Under the pieces are notes generated by a model that was given only the letters and a program-made list of their open reading frames with translations, searched no databases and was not told the origin of the DNA. Positions 9,086-18,104 of a DNA stretch of 59,438 bases are shown one piece after another. The stretch is taken from positions 1-59,438 of the forward strand of contig CACYUI010000006.1 of NCBI GenBank assembly GCA_902777605.1. Reading direction: 5' to 3'. Made by a program: the position numbers and the translations under genes. Position 1 is the stretch's first letter; each line of letters begins with the position of its first letter. Origin of the DNA: an uncultured bacterium. GTDB lineage: Bacteria; Cyanobacteriota; Vampirovibrionia; Gastranaerophilales; Gastranaerophilaceae.

Positions 9086-10342
9086 ATGTCAAATTTAAAA
9101 ATTGGTATTATAGGTTTTGGAACAGTAGGAACAGGTGTTTATAAAACATTAGCAAATCACGATGGCATTGAGATATTAAAAATAGCTGTTAAAAATATTA
9201 ATAAACCGCGTTCAATTAAACTTCCCGAAGGATTATTAACCGATAACCCATTTGAAATCATCAACAATCCTGATATTGACATAGTTGTTGAGCTTATTGG
9301 AGGTGTTGAACCCGCTTGGGAATACATTTCTACTGCAATAAAAAACGGCAAGCATATCGTTACTGCAAACAAGGAACTATTAGCTAAAAAAGGTGAAGAA
9401 CTTTTTAATCTTGCGGAAAAATACAATAGAGTTTGCTTATATGAAGCAGCCATTGCAGGCGGCATTCCAATTATTATGCCTATAAAAACAATTCTTGCCG
9501 GCAATAATATAACAAAAATACAGGCAATTCTTAATGGCACAACAAATTACATTTTAACCAAAATGGATATGGATGGAGCTTCATATGAAGATGTTTTAAT
9601 AGAAGCGCAAAAGCTTGGATATGCAGAAACTGACCCAACAGGTGATGTAGAAGGTTTTGATGCAGCATACAAAATTACCACTCTTGCAACAATAGCATTT
9701 AAGAAGCGCATAAAACTAGAGAATGTATATAGAGAAGGTATTACAAAAGTTCGTCAAAAAGATATGGAGCAAGCAAATGAGTTTGGATATAAAATTAAAC
9801 TTATTGCCAATGCATCAATTGATGAATATGGTAACGCAGATGTAAGAGTTCACCCTATGTTGGTTTCAAAAAATACAACACTTGCACACATTGATTATGT
9901 TACAAATGCAGTAGAATTAACCGGTCATCCAATCGGAAGCATTGTTTTATCAGGTCCGGGGGCAGGAGAATTTCCTACTGCAAGTTCAGTCGTTGGAGAT
10001 ATCTTAGCTATAAAAGCTGAATTTGGAAAAACCGATTATATGTTACCAATGATGCGATGTCACCATGAAACAACTGCAACACCTATTAAAATTGAGGACA
10101 CATATAACAAATATTATATTTCTATTACTGCGCCTAATGCTATAGGTGTTATTGCAAAAATCGGCACAATCTGTGCAAGCAAAAACATCAGTCTTGCAAG
10201 CGTACTGCAAAGAGGAGTTTCAGAAAATAACACTGCTGACATTATTGTTATTACTGAAATGTGTCAAGAACGATTAATAAAAGAAGTTGTTAATGAACTT
10301 GACAATTGCACTGTTAATAGTTTAATCAGAGTTGCTGAATAA
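9086..10342 (+). CDS. hom: Homoserine dehydrogenase
   Basis: This enzyme reduces aspartate semialdehyde to homoserine for threonine and methionine synthesis. The 418 residues comprise an N-terminal Rossmann domain (GFGTVGTG at residues 9-16), the catalytic core with NGTTNYILTKM and the GYAETDPTGDVEGFDAAYK signature, and a C-terminal ACT domain (about 345-418, YISITAPNAIGVIAKIG) for feedback control. AGGAG stands 7 bases before the ATG. A GATATAAT box upstream at about 9053-9060 is a likely -10. Neighbouring amino-acid genes are absent, so it is apparently monocistronic. Confidence 0.96.
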   Translation: MSNLKIGIIGFGTVGTGVYKTLANHDGIEILKIAVKNINKPRSIKLPEGLLTDNPFEIINNPDIDIVVELIGGVEPAWEYISTAIKNGKHIVTANKELLAKKGEELFNLAEKYNRVCLYEAAIAGGIPIIMPIKTILAGNNITKIQAILNGTTNYILTKMDMDGASYEDVLIEAQKLGYAETDPTGDVEGFDAAYKITTLATIAFKKRIKLENVYREGITKVRQKDMEQANEFGYKIKLIANASIDEYGNADVRVHPMLVSKNTTLAHIDYVTNAVELTGHPIGSIVLSGPGAGEFPTASSVVGDILAIKAEFGKTDYMLPMMRCHHETTATPIKIEDTYNKYYISITAPNAIGVIAKIGTICASKNISLASVLQRGVSENNTADIIVITEMCQERLIKEVVNELDNCTVNSLIRVAE

Positions 10343-10384
10343 ATGTAACAATTTTTTTACAAATTGGCAAATTAAATTTTTAGA

Positions 10385-10398
10385 AGTTATATATAACT
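10385..10398 (+). promoter_or_regulatory. 14-bp perfect palindrome
   Basis: AGTTATATATAACT is fully palindromic and lies 54 bases before the GTG start of the following gene and 43 bases after hom. It could be an operator overlapping an AT-rich promoter. Being entirely AT-biased, it could also arise by chance in this sequence. Confidence 0.25.
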
Positions 10399-10451
10399 AA
10401 GAGGGTATAAAGTTCAAGGGGAATTTTGCCTTCTGTTCATGAGGTATAATA

Positions 10452-10808
10452 GTGGTAGACAATCGCGCAGCAGGATTTTACGGGATTGGCGGGTCGTTCA
10501 ATTTTAAAAGCGGGGACCCATCAGGAACCGCGGCCAAAATGAGTCAAGATAAATATGGTTCAGAAGCAATGTACCTTCCTCCTGCTGAAGGAGAAGAAGA
10601 TGGAGAAAACTTTTACAATCAGCCATATGTTGATAGAAGCGCTCTTCTAAGAGCTACACTCAATTCTCTTGCCATGTCTAATGTTGCATCTGTATTGAAT
10701 GCAAACAAGCACAAAAAAACAATTAAAGATATATTAGACGAAGAATCAGAAGAAGAAGAACCAGAAGATAGTAAAGAAAAAAATAAGAAAGAAAATCGTG
10801 ACAAATAA
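10452..10808 (+). CDS. Small hypothetical protein with acidic tail
   Basis: The protein has 118 residues and starts at GTG 10452, with GAGG 7 bases upstream. The N-terminus is Gly-rich (AAGFYGIGGSFNFKSG) and contains an NFKSG motif like those in other orphans of this window. The C-terminal third is a run of Glu/Asp followed by Lys, which is probably disordered. There is no signal peptide or membrane segment. It lies upstream of the plsC pair but is separated from them by a TATAAT box at about 10849-10854, so it is probably not in the same operon. Confidence 0.6.
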   Translation: MVDNRAAGFYGIGGSFNFKSGDPSGTAAKMSQDKYGSEAMYLPPAEGEEDGENFYNQPYVDRSALLRATLNSLAMSNVASVLNANKHKKTIKDILDEESEEEEPEDSKEKNKKENRDK

Positions 10809-10877
10809 ATTACCCAAAATTACTATTTCACTATCCGTTTTTATGGTATAATTTTTTTTGACTTTGAGGAGCGAAAA

Positions 10878-11543
10878 ATGTCTGTTGAAAGCAAAAAAAC
10901 GGATTTTAACAAATATTCATATAGAGAACCAAAATTCTATAATAAATGGAGAGGTTTTTTCCAATTTTTAGTAACTCATATTTTTTATATGATTAGGTTC
11001 AAACTTGTATATAGACTGGAAGTATACGGAAAAGAAAATATTCCTAAAGATAACAAATACATAGCAGCAGCTAATCACCTATCTACATTAGATCCGCCTC
11101 TTGTTTGCGGGGTTTTGGATAAGAGTGTGGCTTATATGGCAAAACAAGAGTTGTTTAACAATCTTTTTTTGCGTTGGTGGCTTGATTGGCTTGGAGCGTT
11201 CGCAGTTGATAGAGAAAAACTTCATGTTTCTACTATTAAGACTGTTAAGTCCATCCCACAAACAGGATGGGTGTTAGGAATTTTTCCACAAGGAACAAGA
11301 CAATTGGATGGAAACATAAGTAATGTATCTAAAGGCTTTGCTTCTCTTGCAAAAAGTACAAAATGCGGCATTCTTCCAATTGGCATACAAGGCACAGAAG
11401 AAGTTAAGAGAATACCGTTTTCAGGTAAAATTATTGTAAGAATAGGAAAACTCATTCCATATACAGACAATGTAGAAGAAATGGTTGAGCAGTGGGGCAA
11501 TGCTATTGAAGTATTGAGCGGTCATAAATATTTGTCTGAATAA
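10878..11543 (+). CDS. plsC: 1-acyl-glycerol-3-phosphate acyltransferase (PlsC family), copy 1
   Basis: This family transfers an acyl group to lysophosphatidic acid to make phosphatidic acid at the inner membrane. The 221 residues show the HX4D catalytic motif (NHLSTLD, His67 and Asp72) and the glycerophosphate-binding FPQGTR motif at 136-141. A hydrophobic anchor lies near residues 26-45. GAGG stands 8 bases before the ATG. A second, similar gene starts 23 bases downstream. The pair has probably arisen by duplication and may differ in substrate. Confidence 0.88.
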   Translation: MSVESKKTDFNKYSYREPKFYNKWRGFFQFLVTHIFYMIRFKLVYRLEVYGKENIPKDNKYIAAANHLSTLDPPLVCGVLDKSVAYMAKQELFNNLFLRWWLDWLGAFAVDREKLHVSTIKTVKSIPQTGWVLGIFPQGTRQLDGNISNVSKGFASLAKSTKCGILPIGIQGTEEVKRIPFSGKIIVRIGKLIPYTDNVEEMVEQWGNAIEVLSGHKYLSE

Positions 11544-11566
11544 TAAAATTAAGGGTGTGTGTAAGT

Positions 11567-12253
11567 ATGAAAGAAGAAAAAAATTACAACAAAAGAACTG
11601 AAAAAGATTATGGTTTTTGGAGAAAATTGTTTTATAGAGCCTTTGTAATCTTTGTTGTGGTTCCTGTATCAAAGCTCATGTATAATCTTAAAATAGAAGG
11701 CAAAGAAAATGTGCCAAAATCATCAAGAATAATTTATGCAGCAAACCATGTTTCATATCTTGATCCTCCATTTGTTTCTTATGCCGTATGGAAATATGTT
11801 GCATATATGGCAAAGCAGGAGCTTTTTCAAGATAAAGCAAAAAAATTATTGTTTTTCCTTGTGCACACCTTAGGAGCTTTTGCGGTAAATAGAGAAAAAC
11901 CCGAAATAGCAACTTTTAAAACCGTTAAAGCCGTTTTTAATACACCTTGGTCACTCGGAATTTTTCCACAAGGAGGAATTCGTAAAGAACCTGAAATATC
12001 TAATATTCACAAAGGTTTTGTAATTTTTGCTAAAAAATTTCAAGCTGATATTGTACCTGTTGGAATTTGTGGTTTCACAGGTTACGCAAAAAAACTCTTT
12101 GAAAAAAATATGACTGTAAAAGTAGGAAAACCTATTTCTTACACACTGGAAGAAGATGAAATTATCAAAGAATGGGCTCGTCAAATTTGTGAAATGACAG
12201 GTTTTGAAAATAAAATTGAAGAAAAAGAAAAAGAACTGGTTCACAATTCTTAA
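11567..12253 (+). CDS. plsC: 1-acyl-glycerol-3-phosphate acyltransferase (PlsC family), copy 2
   Basis: This tandem paralogue has 228 residues from ATG 11567. I preferred that to an in-frame GTG at 11555, because AAGGG at 11551-11555 then lies at normal distance. It has an HX4D motif (NHVSYLD, His61 and Asp66). Its second motif reads FPQGGIR (133-139), with one extra residue before Arg compared with FPQGTR in copy 1. That may shift the phosphate-binding arginine. The C-terminus ends in a Glu/Lys-rich tail. It is probably co-transcribed with copy 1. Confidence 0.85.
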   Translation: MKEEKNYNKRTEKDYGFWRKLFYRAFVIFVVVPVSKLMYNLKIEGKENVPKSSRIIYAANHVSYLDPPFVSYAVWKYVAYMAKQELFQDKAKKLLFFLVHTLGAFAVNREKPEIATFKTVKAVFNTPWSLGIFPQGGIRKEPEISNIHKGFVIFAKKFQADIVPVGICGFTGYAKKLFEKNMTVKVGKPISYTLEEDEIIKEWARQICEMTGFENKIEEKEKELVHNS

Positions 12254-12332
12254 TATTAATCTTGAGCATGCGCAAATTTTGGATTTTACATGTTTTATAC
12301 CAAATGTTATAAACAAATAGGTGTGAAGCAGT

Positions 12333-13544
12333 ATGAATATTTTACCAATAAACAATTTTCAAATATATAGCGGAATTCAAACAAAAACTATAAAAAAAGA
12401 AACATCTCCGACAGTGACATCACCTATGTGTAATATGGTGTCATTTGGTCAAGCTCAAAAATTTGGTGACTTTTTCTTACACCAACTAAAGAAAACAAGT
12501 AGAAAAATGCAAGTTCAGGAGAATTCTAACCTATTTTCTGCGGCATCATCTTCTATTGCAAAAAGCTTAGAAGGCAAAGGTGTTACTTACAATGAAGCAT
12601 ATAACAGTATTTCTCCAATAAAATCAGAAGACTCCTATTGGTCCAAAGTACAACGCTCAGGTTTTGATGTGCGTGATGAAATAAGAAGAACATTTTTTTG
12701 TAAAAATGCTTATGACTTAACAGTTCTTGAAGATATTATAAATAAATACAGTGACCTTGGTTATGCAATATCTCCAATAAATATCCCTGTTGAAAAAATG
12801 GTTGAAAAAGGGTATGTTCCATCAAAAAGTGAGTTAAAAAAGGGGTTTGTAGAATTACCTGATATTGACATCAGATTGGACAGAAACAACATTGCAAAAT
12901 TTGTTCCAACACTTAACGGCTATATAAGTGAACCACAAAAATCCGGATATGAAGATATCCAATTACGCTTTATAAAGAAAAGTGACACAAGAAATCCAAA
13001 CCCTATAAAACATGAATTAATTATAATTTTTGGTGAAAACTACGCTAAAGCTAAGCATTTTGAATCAGAAAAAATTTATAAATATACTAGACAATTAAAT
13101 GAATTAAAATTTTACAGAAGTACTAAAAGTGAAGGTTTGAAAAAAAGAACCGGCGAATATATTGATGCAATTAAAACGAAATTAAATTTAGGTATTTCGC
13201 AAAAACTTTTTGCAAGTGCAAACAGCTTAGATGTCAAAAAAATTGATAACGAAATGCTCATTAATGTATCCGAGCAAGAAATTAAAGAACTGGTTAAATA
13301 TTTCAATAAACTTAGAGAAAAGGGACACAACTACTACGAAATAGCAGAACAAAGAGCTAAAACTCCTGCCAGATTAAAAAAGATTAAGCAAGAACATGAA
13401 GCTGATTCTAAACTGCTTGCATATATTAGAAAAAACTTAGAAGAATCTATAACCTTCTTTAATGAAAAAAGATATTTTAAAAGTATGCCAAGTTTGGATG
13501 AAATTATAGCAGAGTTAGAAGCACGAAAAAAAATGTCAAACTAA
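12333..13544 (+). CDS. Divergent RelA/SpoT-fold nucleotidyltransferase-like protein
   Basis: The protein has 403 residues. The tail MNILPIN...VSFGQ (residues 1-40) is of the lineage-specific type. The middle resembles a RelA/SpoT synthetase fold: DLTVLEDIINKYSDLGY (about 128-144), then GYISEPQKSGYEDIQL (196-211), which aligns with the DYIxxPK...YQSLH segment of the true Rsh encoded next door, then HELIII (227-232) in the place of the EVQIRT strand. The RVKS and DxxxxRV residues of active synthetases are not obvious, so the enzyme may be inactive or act on another substrate. The C-terminal third is helical. It converges on the rsh gene. The family call is by eye and uncertain. Confidence 0.5.
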   Translation: MNILPINNFQIYSGIQTKTIKKETSPTVTSPMCNMVSFGQAQKFGDFFLHQLKKTSRKMQVQENSNLFSAASSSIAKSLEGKGVTYNEAYNSISPIKSEDSYWSKVQRSGFDVRDEIRRTFFCKNAYDLTVLEDIINKYSDLGYAISPINIPVEKMVEKGYVPSKSELKKGFVELPDIDIRLDRNNIAKFVPTLNGYISEPQKSGYEDIQLRFIKKSDTRNPNPIKHELIIIFGENYAKAKHFESEKIYKYTRQLNELKFYRSTKSEGLKKRTGEYIDAIKTKLNLGISQKLFASANSLDVKKIDNEMLINVSEQEIKELVKYFNKLREKGHNYYEIAEQRAKTPARLKKIKQEHEADSKLLAYIRKNLEESITFFNEKRYFKSMPSLDEIIAELEARKKMSN

Positions 13545-13576
13545 ATCTTATAAGCTTTATTATAAATTTTCGACAT

Positions 13577-15775
13577 TTATCGTTTCGAAGTTTTTGAACT
13601 TTTACTTCCGTTTTTCTTTGTAAACTGTTGTGGTGCTTGATTAAATGATGTTTGAATTCTTTTTACGCTCAAAACATCAGGCATAGATTGAATAGCATTC
13701 ATTACTTTTCTTAAGGTATCAATGTTATCAAGTTCAATACCGACTTCTATAATACCAACCTTGCCTTTTGATTTAACATTTGCAGAATTAATATTTGTAT
13801 TATTATCAGAAATAACTCCTATTACATCCTTTAACATTCCAAGACGCTCGCCTGTTTCAATACGAATAGTAGTGCTATAAGTCTTATTGATGTTATTCCC
13901 AGACCATTGAATATCCATAAGCCTTTCAACTGGGATATTTTCTAATGTTTTACAATCTAATCTGTGAACCGTTACACCTTTAGAACGAGTTACAACGCCT
14001 ACAATCGGTTCTCCTGGAATTGGAGAACAACAACGCGCAAAAGAATATAAAAGCCCTTCCAAACCTATAATATCCTTTTCTGATGCTTTTCTAGGCTTGT
14101 GTTGGTGTATTCCTTCTTGTTTTTGCGGCTTTTTAAGGCGATTAACAATTTTATTAATCGTTGTTTCTCCGTACCCGAGTGCAGCAAACAAATCATCAAC
14201 ACTTACATAATTCATTTGTTTTGCAACTTTTTCAAACTCGCCTGATTTTATATATTCATCAAACACAGTTTTTGTAAGTTCATGTTCAAGATTTGCTTTG
14301 CCGATTTCAATATGATCTTCTCTTTTATTCTTTTTATACCAGTTTCTGATACGCTGCGCTGCTTGTTTTGTAACAACAAAGTTGAGCCAGTCAAGACGAG
14401 GTGCTGCGACTTTTGATGTCATAATTTCTACAATATCACCGTTTTTGAGTTTTGTATCAAGTTGCGCAATACGACCGTTTACGAGAGCCCCAACAGTTTT
14501 ATGACCTACATCAGAGTGAATACGATATGCAAAATCGACAGGTGTTGCACCTTGCGGTAAATCAAGAACATCTCCTCCCGGAGTAAATGCAAAAACCTGA
14601 TCGGAAAACAAATCCAGCTTTACAGAGTCCACATAGTCTGCAGCGTCTTTTGTGTCTTTATTGTATTCAACCAACTTTCTCATCCAAGAAAATTTTACAT
14701 CGTTTGCTGAATCTGCCTTCTGCGAACCTTTTTCTTTATATCTCCAATGCGCTGCAATACCATATTCAGCTATTTCATGCATCTCCCAAGTTCTTATCTG
14801 AACTTCCAATGGTTTTTGGCGAGGTCCGATTACAGATGTATGCAAAGATTGGTACATATTCCCTTTTGGCATTGCAATATAGTCTTTAAACCTGCCGGGG
14901 ATTGGTTTAAATCTTGAGTGAATAAGCCCCAAAACTTCATAGCACTCTTTTTCACTATCAACAATTACACGAACTGCTGTTATATCATATAAATCATGAA
15001 ATGCGACATTAAGTCGGTTCATTTTATTATAAATACTGTAGTAATGTTTTGCTCTGCCGGTAATTTTTGCATTTATTCCACTTGCTTTTACATCCTGCGA
15101 AATTTTGTCTATCAAAAGTTTTACCGTCATATCTCTTTCTGCTTTTTTTTGAGATACGAGCTGTGCAATTTCATAATATTTATCAGGATGCAAATATTTT
15201 AAAGATAAATCTTCTAGTTCTGCTTTAATTTTACCAACACCAAGACGGTTAGCAAGAGGGGCAAAAATATCTAATGTTTCTTGAGCTATCCTCTGCTGCT
15301 TTACAGGCGCCATGTAATTGAGAGTTCTCATATTATGAAGCCTGTCTGCTAGTTTCAAAAATATTATTCTAACATCGGAAGCCATTGCTATAAACATTCG
15401 TCTGAAGTTTTCTGCTTGACGCTCTTCTGTTGATTTAAACTGTAACTTTCCAAGTTTTGTAACCCCCTGAACAAGGTTCAAAACATCTTCGCCAAAAAGT
15501 TCTTTTATCTCTTCAGGCTGAGTATCTGTATCTTCCAAAATATCATGCAAAAAGCCAGCCATAAGAGTATGTTTATCTGCCATCAAGCCAATTAAGATTT
15601 TAACAACTTCCATAGGATGAATTATATATGGCTCTTCTGAAACCCTATATTGACCTGAGTGAAGTTTTTTAGCAAATTCGAAAGCGCGTTCCAACTCTTC
15701 AATATCTTCTTCATTATATTGCTTCTCTTCCAAAAGCGCTCTAATTTCATCAAAAGAAATTACATATTGTTCCAT
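13577..15775 (-). CDS. rsh: Bifunctional (p)ppGpp synthetase/hydrolase
   Basis: This is the long RelA/SpoT homologue that makes and degrades the stringent-response alarmone. The 732 residues run in order: an HD hydrolase domain (HPMEVVKIL, GFLHDILEDT), a synthetase domain (ITGRAKHYYSIYNKM, YDITAVRVIV, DYIAMPKGNMYQSLHTSVI, EVQIRT), a TGS domain (VFAFTPGGDVLDLPQGATPVDFAY-type, about 385-450), a CCSPIPGEPIVG zinc-finger-like region and a C-terminal ACT domain. The HD and synthetase motifs both look intact. The ATG is followed by EQYVISFDEIR. It is the only full-length Rsh in the window and converges with the divergent RelA/SpoT-like gene. Confidence 0.96.
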   Translation of the reverse strand: MEQYVISFDEIRALLEEKQYNEEDIEELERAFEFAKKLHSGQYRVSEEPYIIHPMEVVKILIGLMADKHTLMAGFLHDILEDTDTQPEEIKELFGEDVLNLVQGVTKLGKLQFKSTEERQAENFRRMFIAMASDVRIIFLKLADRLHNMRTLNYMAPVKQQRIAQETLDIFAPLANRLGVGKIKAELEDLSLKYLHPDKYYEIAQLVSQKKAERDMTVKLLIDKISQDVKASGINAKITGRAKHYYSIYNKMNRLNVAFHDLYDITAVRVIVDSEKECYEVLGLIHSRFKPIPGRFKDYIAMPKGNMYQSLHTSVIGPRQKPLEVQIRTWEMHEIAEYGIAAHWRYKEKGSQKADSANDVKFSWMRKLVEYNKDTKDAADYVDSVKLDLFSDQVFAFTPGGDVLDLPQGATPVDFAYRIHSDVGHKTVGALVNGRIAQLDTKLKNGDIVEIMTSKVAAPRLDWLNFVVTKQAAQRIRNWYKKNKREDHIEIGKANLEHELTKTVFDEYIKSGEFEKVAKQMNYVSVDDLFAALGYGETTINKIVNRLKKPQKQEGIHQHKPRKASEKDIIGLEGLLYSFARCCSPIPGEPIVGVVTRSKGVTVHRLDCKTLENIPVERLMDIQWSGNNINKTYSTTIRIETGERLGMLKDVIGVISDNNTNINSANVKSKGKVGIIEVGIELDNIDTLRKVMNAIQSMPDVLSVKRIQTSFNQAPQQFTKKNGSKSSKTSKR

Positions 15776-15860
15776 AATATAGTTATCATAGTTTTTTTTG
15801 GATAAAAAATCAAGGATATCAGTATAAAATCCGCTTTTCAGTGGACTCTATTTGGTAATT

Positions 15861-17072
15861 TTATTTTACGATACTCTTATATATAAGATTTGAAGCTTTT
15901 ACAATAAAATCTTTACCTTGTGGTGCATTATGAGGGCGATTTGCAAGAATTACAATAATATATTTTTGACCATTTGGGGCATATACAATACCTGCATCAC
16001 CTAGCATTGTGCCTATATCACCTGTTTTATGAACAAATAGCGCACCTTCACCAAGACCTGCTGCGATTAATCTGTTATTTTTTACATGGCTCATATAATC
16101 AATAATATACTCTCTTGAATTTATGTTTAAAAAACCCGGATTATCAAGGTTATACAATATTTTTGCCATATCACGAGCAGTTGTTTTATTATTACCTGTC
16201 AAGTCAGGCAACCAAGTTCTTACATAAGTCTTAGAAATTCCCCAATCTCTTAAACCTACATTAACATCATCCATTCCGCCCATTTTAGACATAATCATAT
16301 TTGTAGCAGAATTATCAGAATCTTGTATCATTGTTTTTGCCAAATCATCAAGTGACAATTTTTTACCCGTCATTGCAAACTGTAGCCCGCCAGAGCCTGA
16401 TGCTTTATAATAATCATGCAAAATCATTTCATCATAAATTGTCATTTGACCTGCTTCAATTGATTTAAACATTCTGACTAACACAGGGAGTTTTATGATA
16501 CTTGCTGCAGAATATTGTGTATCACCATTAATATCAAGATATTGACCGTTTTCATATTCCCAAACATAAACTGCAGGTTTAATTGAAGGATACTCTTTCA
16601 TCAAATTATTAATCTGAGATTTCAGACCTGACATTTCTGATGTTTGGTACATTGTAGTAACTTCACTATGAGATTTTTCAATTGTTGGTGTCAAAAGCAA
16701 TTGATTTTGAAATAAATCGTTGTTTAAATAGCCTGTTATAGGATTTGCAATACTATACAAATCAGCTTTATTCTGCTTTTGCATAACACTTGTTGCCATA
16801 CCGCTCGGCATTTTTGTTTCCATAGGAATATTAGTAGGCAATACTAATTGTTTGATCAAATTATTGAAACATGTAGGAAAAACAAAATACATGAACACTG
16901 AAAGCAATGATAATGTAACAGTCAATCTAAAAAGGTACAATATAGGATTGACTTTTTTCTTCTTTGCTTTTTGAGGAAGCCTTTTCTTTACAACAGCAGA
17001 ACGCTTTTTCGCAGGTACGACATGTAATCTGCGTTCTTCTTCATAATATCTTTGTTCGCGATATGCGTACAA
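15861..17072 (-). CDS. Membrane-anchored serine hydrolase of the class A beta-lactamase fold
   Basis: The protein has 403 residues and starts at TTG with GGAGGG nearby upstream. The cytoplasmic N-terminus is very basic (KKRSAVVKKRLPQKAKKKK), followed by one membrane anchor (about 43-66), a linker, and a penicillin-binding/beta-lactamase domain. Motifs seen are SxxK as SIIK (Ser191, Lys194), SDN at 252-254 and KTG at 349-351. The class A Glu166 (ExxLN) element is not present: the corresponding stretch reads WLPDLTGNNKTTARDMA. Without that general base, deacylation of beta-lactams should be poor, so a cell-wall peptidase or acyl-binding role is plausible. It lies upstream of, but is not overlapping with, rsh. 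Confidence 0.8.
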   Translation of the reverse strand: MYAYREQRYYEEERRLHVVPAKKRSAVVKKRLPQKAKKKKVNPILYLFRLTVTLSLLSVFMYFVFPTCFNNLIKQLVLPTNIPMETKMPSGMATSVMQKQNKADLYSIANPITGYLNNDLFQNQLLLTPTIEKSHSEVTTMYQTSEMSGLKSQINNLMKEYPSIKPAVYVWEYENGQYLDINGDTQYSAASIIKLPVLVRMFKSIEAGQMTIYDEMILHDYYKASGSGGLQFAMTGKKLSLDDLAKTMIQDSDNSATNMIMSKMGGMDDVNVGLRDWGISKTYVRTWLPDLTGNNKTTARDMAKILYNLDNPGFLNINSREYIIDYMSHVKNNRLIAAGLGEGALFVHKTGDIGTMLGDAGIVYAPNGQKYIIVILANRPHNAPQGKDFIVKASNLIYKSIVK

Positions 17073-17174
17073 CTAATCACCCTCCAATGCCCCTACATCA
17101 ATATATTAACACTTTTTTCCAATTTGACAAATACTTCATATGTTGTATATTAGACATTTTGAATGGTTCAAATA

Positions 17175-18020
17175 TCAGAACTCATTTTTCAAAAGCAATT
17201 CCGAAAGAGTTCCAAACTCTTCTATAGTAAGCTTTTCTCCTCTTATATTTTCATCAAGATTCATTTTTAATATAGCTTTTGTAACTTTTGTTTTATCAAA
17301 TCCTGAATTTACAAGACAATTTTTTAAAGTTTTTCTTCTTTGTGAAAATGCTGATTTTATTGTCTTTCTAAAATGAGCATAGTCAGTCAGTTTTAATCTT
17401 GGTTCTACATTAACTTTAAGAGAAACCAGTGCAGAATTTACTTTTGGAGCAGGATAAAAAGATTTTCTTCCTACAAGACGAATAATAGAACAATCTGCCC
17501 AAAATTGTGACAAAATTGTCAATAAACCGTACTGTTTTGATGCACTTTTGGGGGTAGCAACAATCCTTCTTGCAACTTCTTCTTGCACCATTAGAATTAT
17601 ATCAGTTATTTTTTTCCTGTTTTTGTTATCCAAATCATCTATTTCACCAAGAAGATGCGCAATAATAGGTGATGTAATATAGTATGGAATATTTGCCACA
17701 ACTTTTATTTTTTCATCCGTTAACTCTGATAAATCGGTTTTTAGGATATCACTGTGGATTATCTCTAAATTATCGGCATCTAATTTTTCAAGCTCTTTTA
17801 TAGCCTCTTCATCAAGTTCTACCGCTATAACTTTCTTAGCATACTTAACCAACTGTTCCGTTACAAATCCAACCCCAGGACCTATCTCTAAAACAGTATC
17901 GTCTTTTGAAATATTTGCATAATCAAGAATATCAGATATAACTTCGCCATTAATTAAAAAATTTTGACCAAGTCTTTTTTTTGTTCTGAAAAATTTTGCT
18001 CTTTGCAGATAATCCACCAT
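17175..18020 (-). CDS. rsmA: 16S rRNA dimethyladenosine transferase
   Basis: This enzyme (KsgA/RsmA) dimethylates two adjacent adenosines near the 3' end of 16S rRNA during 30S assembly. The 281 residues include the family opening (KKRLGQNFLIN), the SAM-binding loop EIGPGVG (45-51), the acidic VELD at strand 2 and the catalytic NIPYYITSP motif. A C-terminal helical domain contains the typical SAFSQRRKTLKN segment. The ATG lies at 18018-18020. The gene seems to stand alone, between the serine hydrolase gene and the divergent GCS2 gene. Confidence 0.96.
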   Translation of the reverse strand: MVDYLQRAKFFRTKKRLGQNFLINGEVISDILDYANISKDDTVLEIGPGVGFVTEQLVKYAKKVIAVELDEEAIKELEKLDADNLEIIHSDILKTDLSELTDEKIKVVANIPYYITSPIIAHLLGEIDDLDNKNRKKITDIILMVQEEVARRIVATPKSASKQYGLLTILSQFWADCSIIRLVGRKSFYPAPKVNSALVSLKVNVEPRLKLTDYAHFRKTIKSAFSQRRKTLKNCLVNSGFDKTKVTKAILKMNLDENIRGEKLTIEEFGTLSELLLKNEF

Positions 18021-18081
18021 GGTAATAATAATAGTACAAACAGGGAAATGTTAAAACTCTTTTAAAGAATTATTATTTATG

Positions 18082-18098
18082 TATAATAAAGGAAGGAG
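18082..18098 (+). promoter_or_regulatory. -10 box and strong ribosome-binding site for the GCS2 gene
   Basis: TATAAT (18082-18087) is followed by GGAAGGAG (18091-18098) and, 6 bases later, the GTG start codon at 18105. The strong ribosome-binding site decides this GTG start. The leader would be only about 12-15 bases long if the -10 box is used. Confidence 0.5.
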
Positions 18099-18104
18099 AT
18101 CGTC

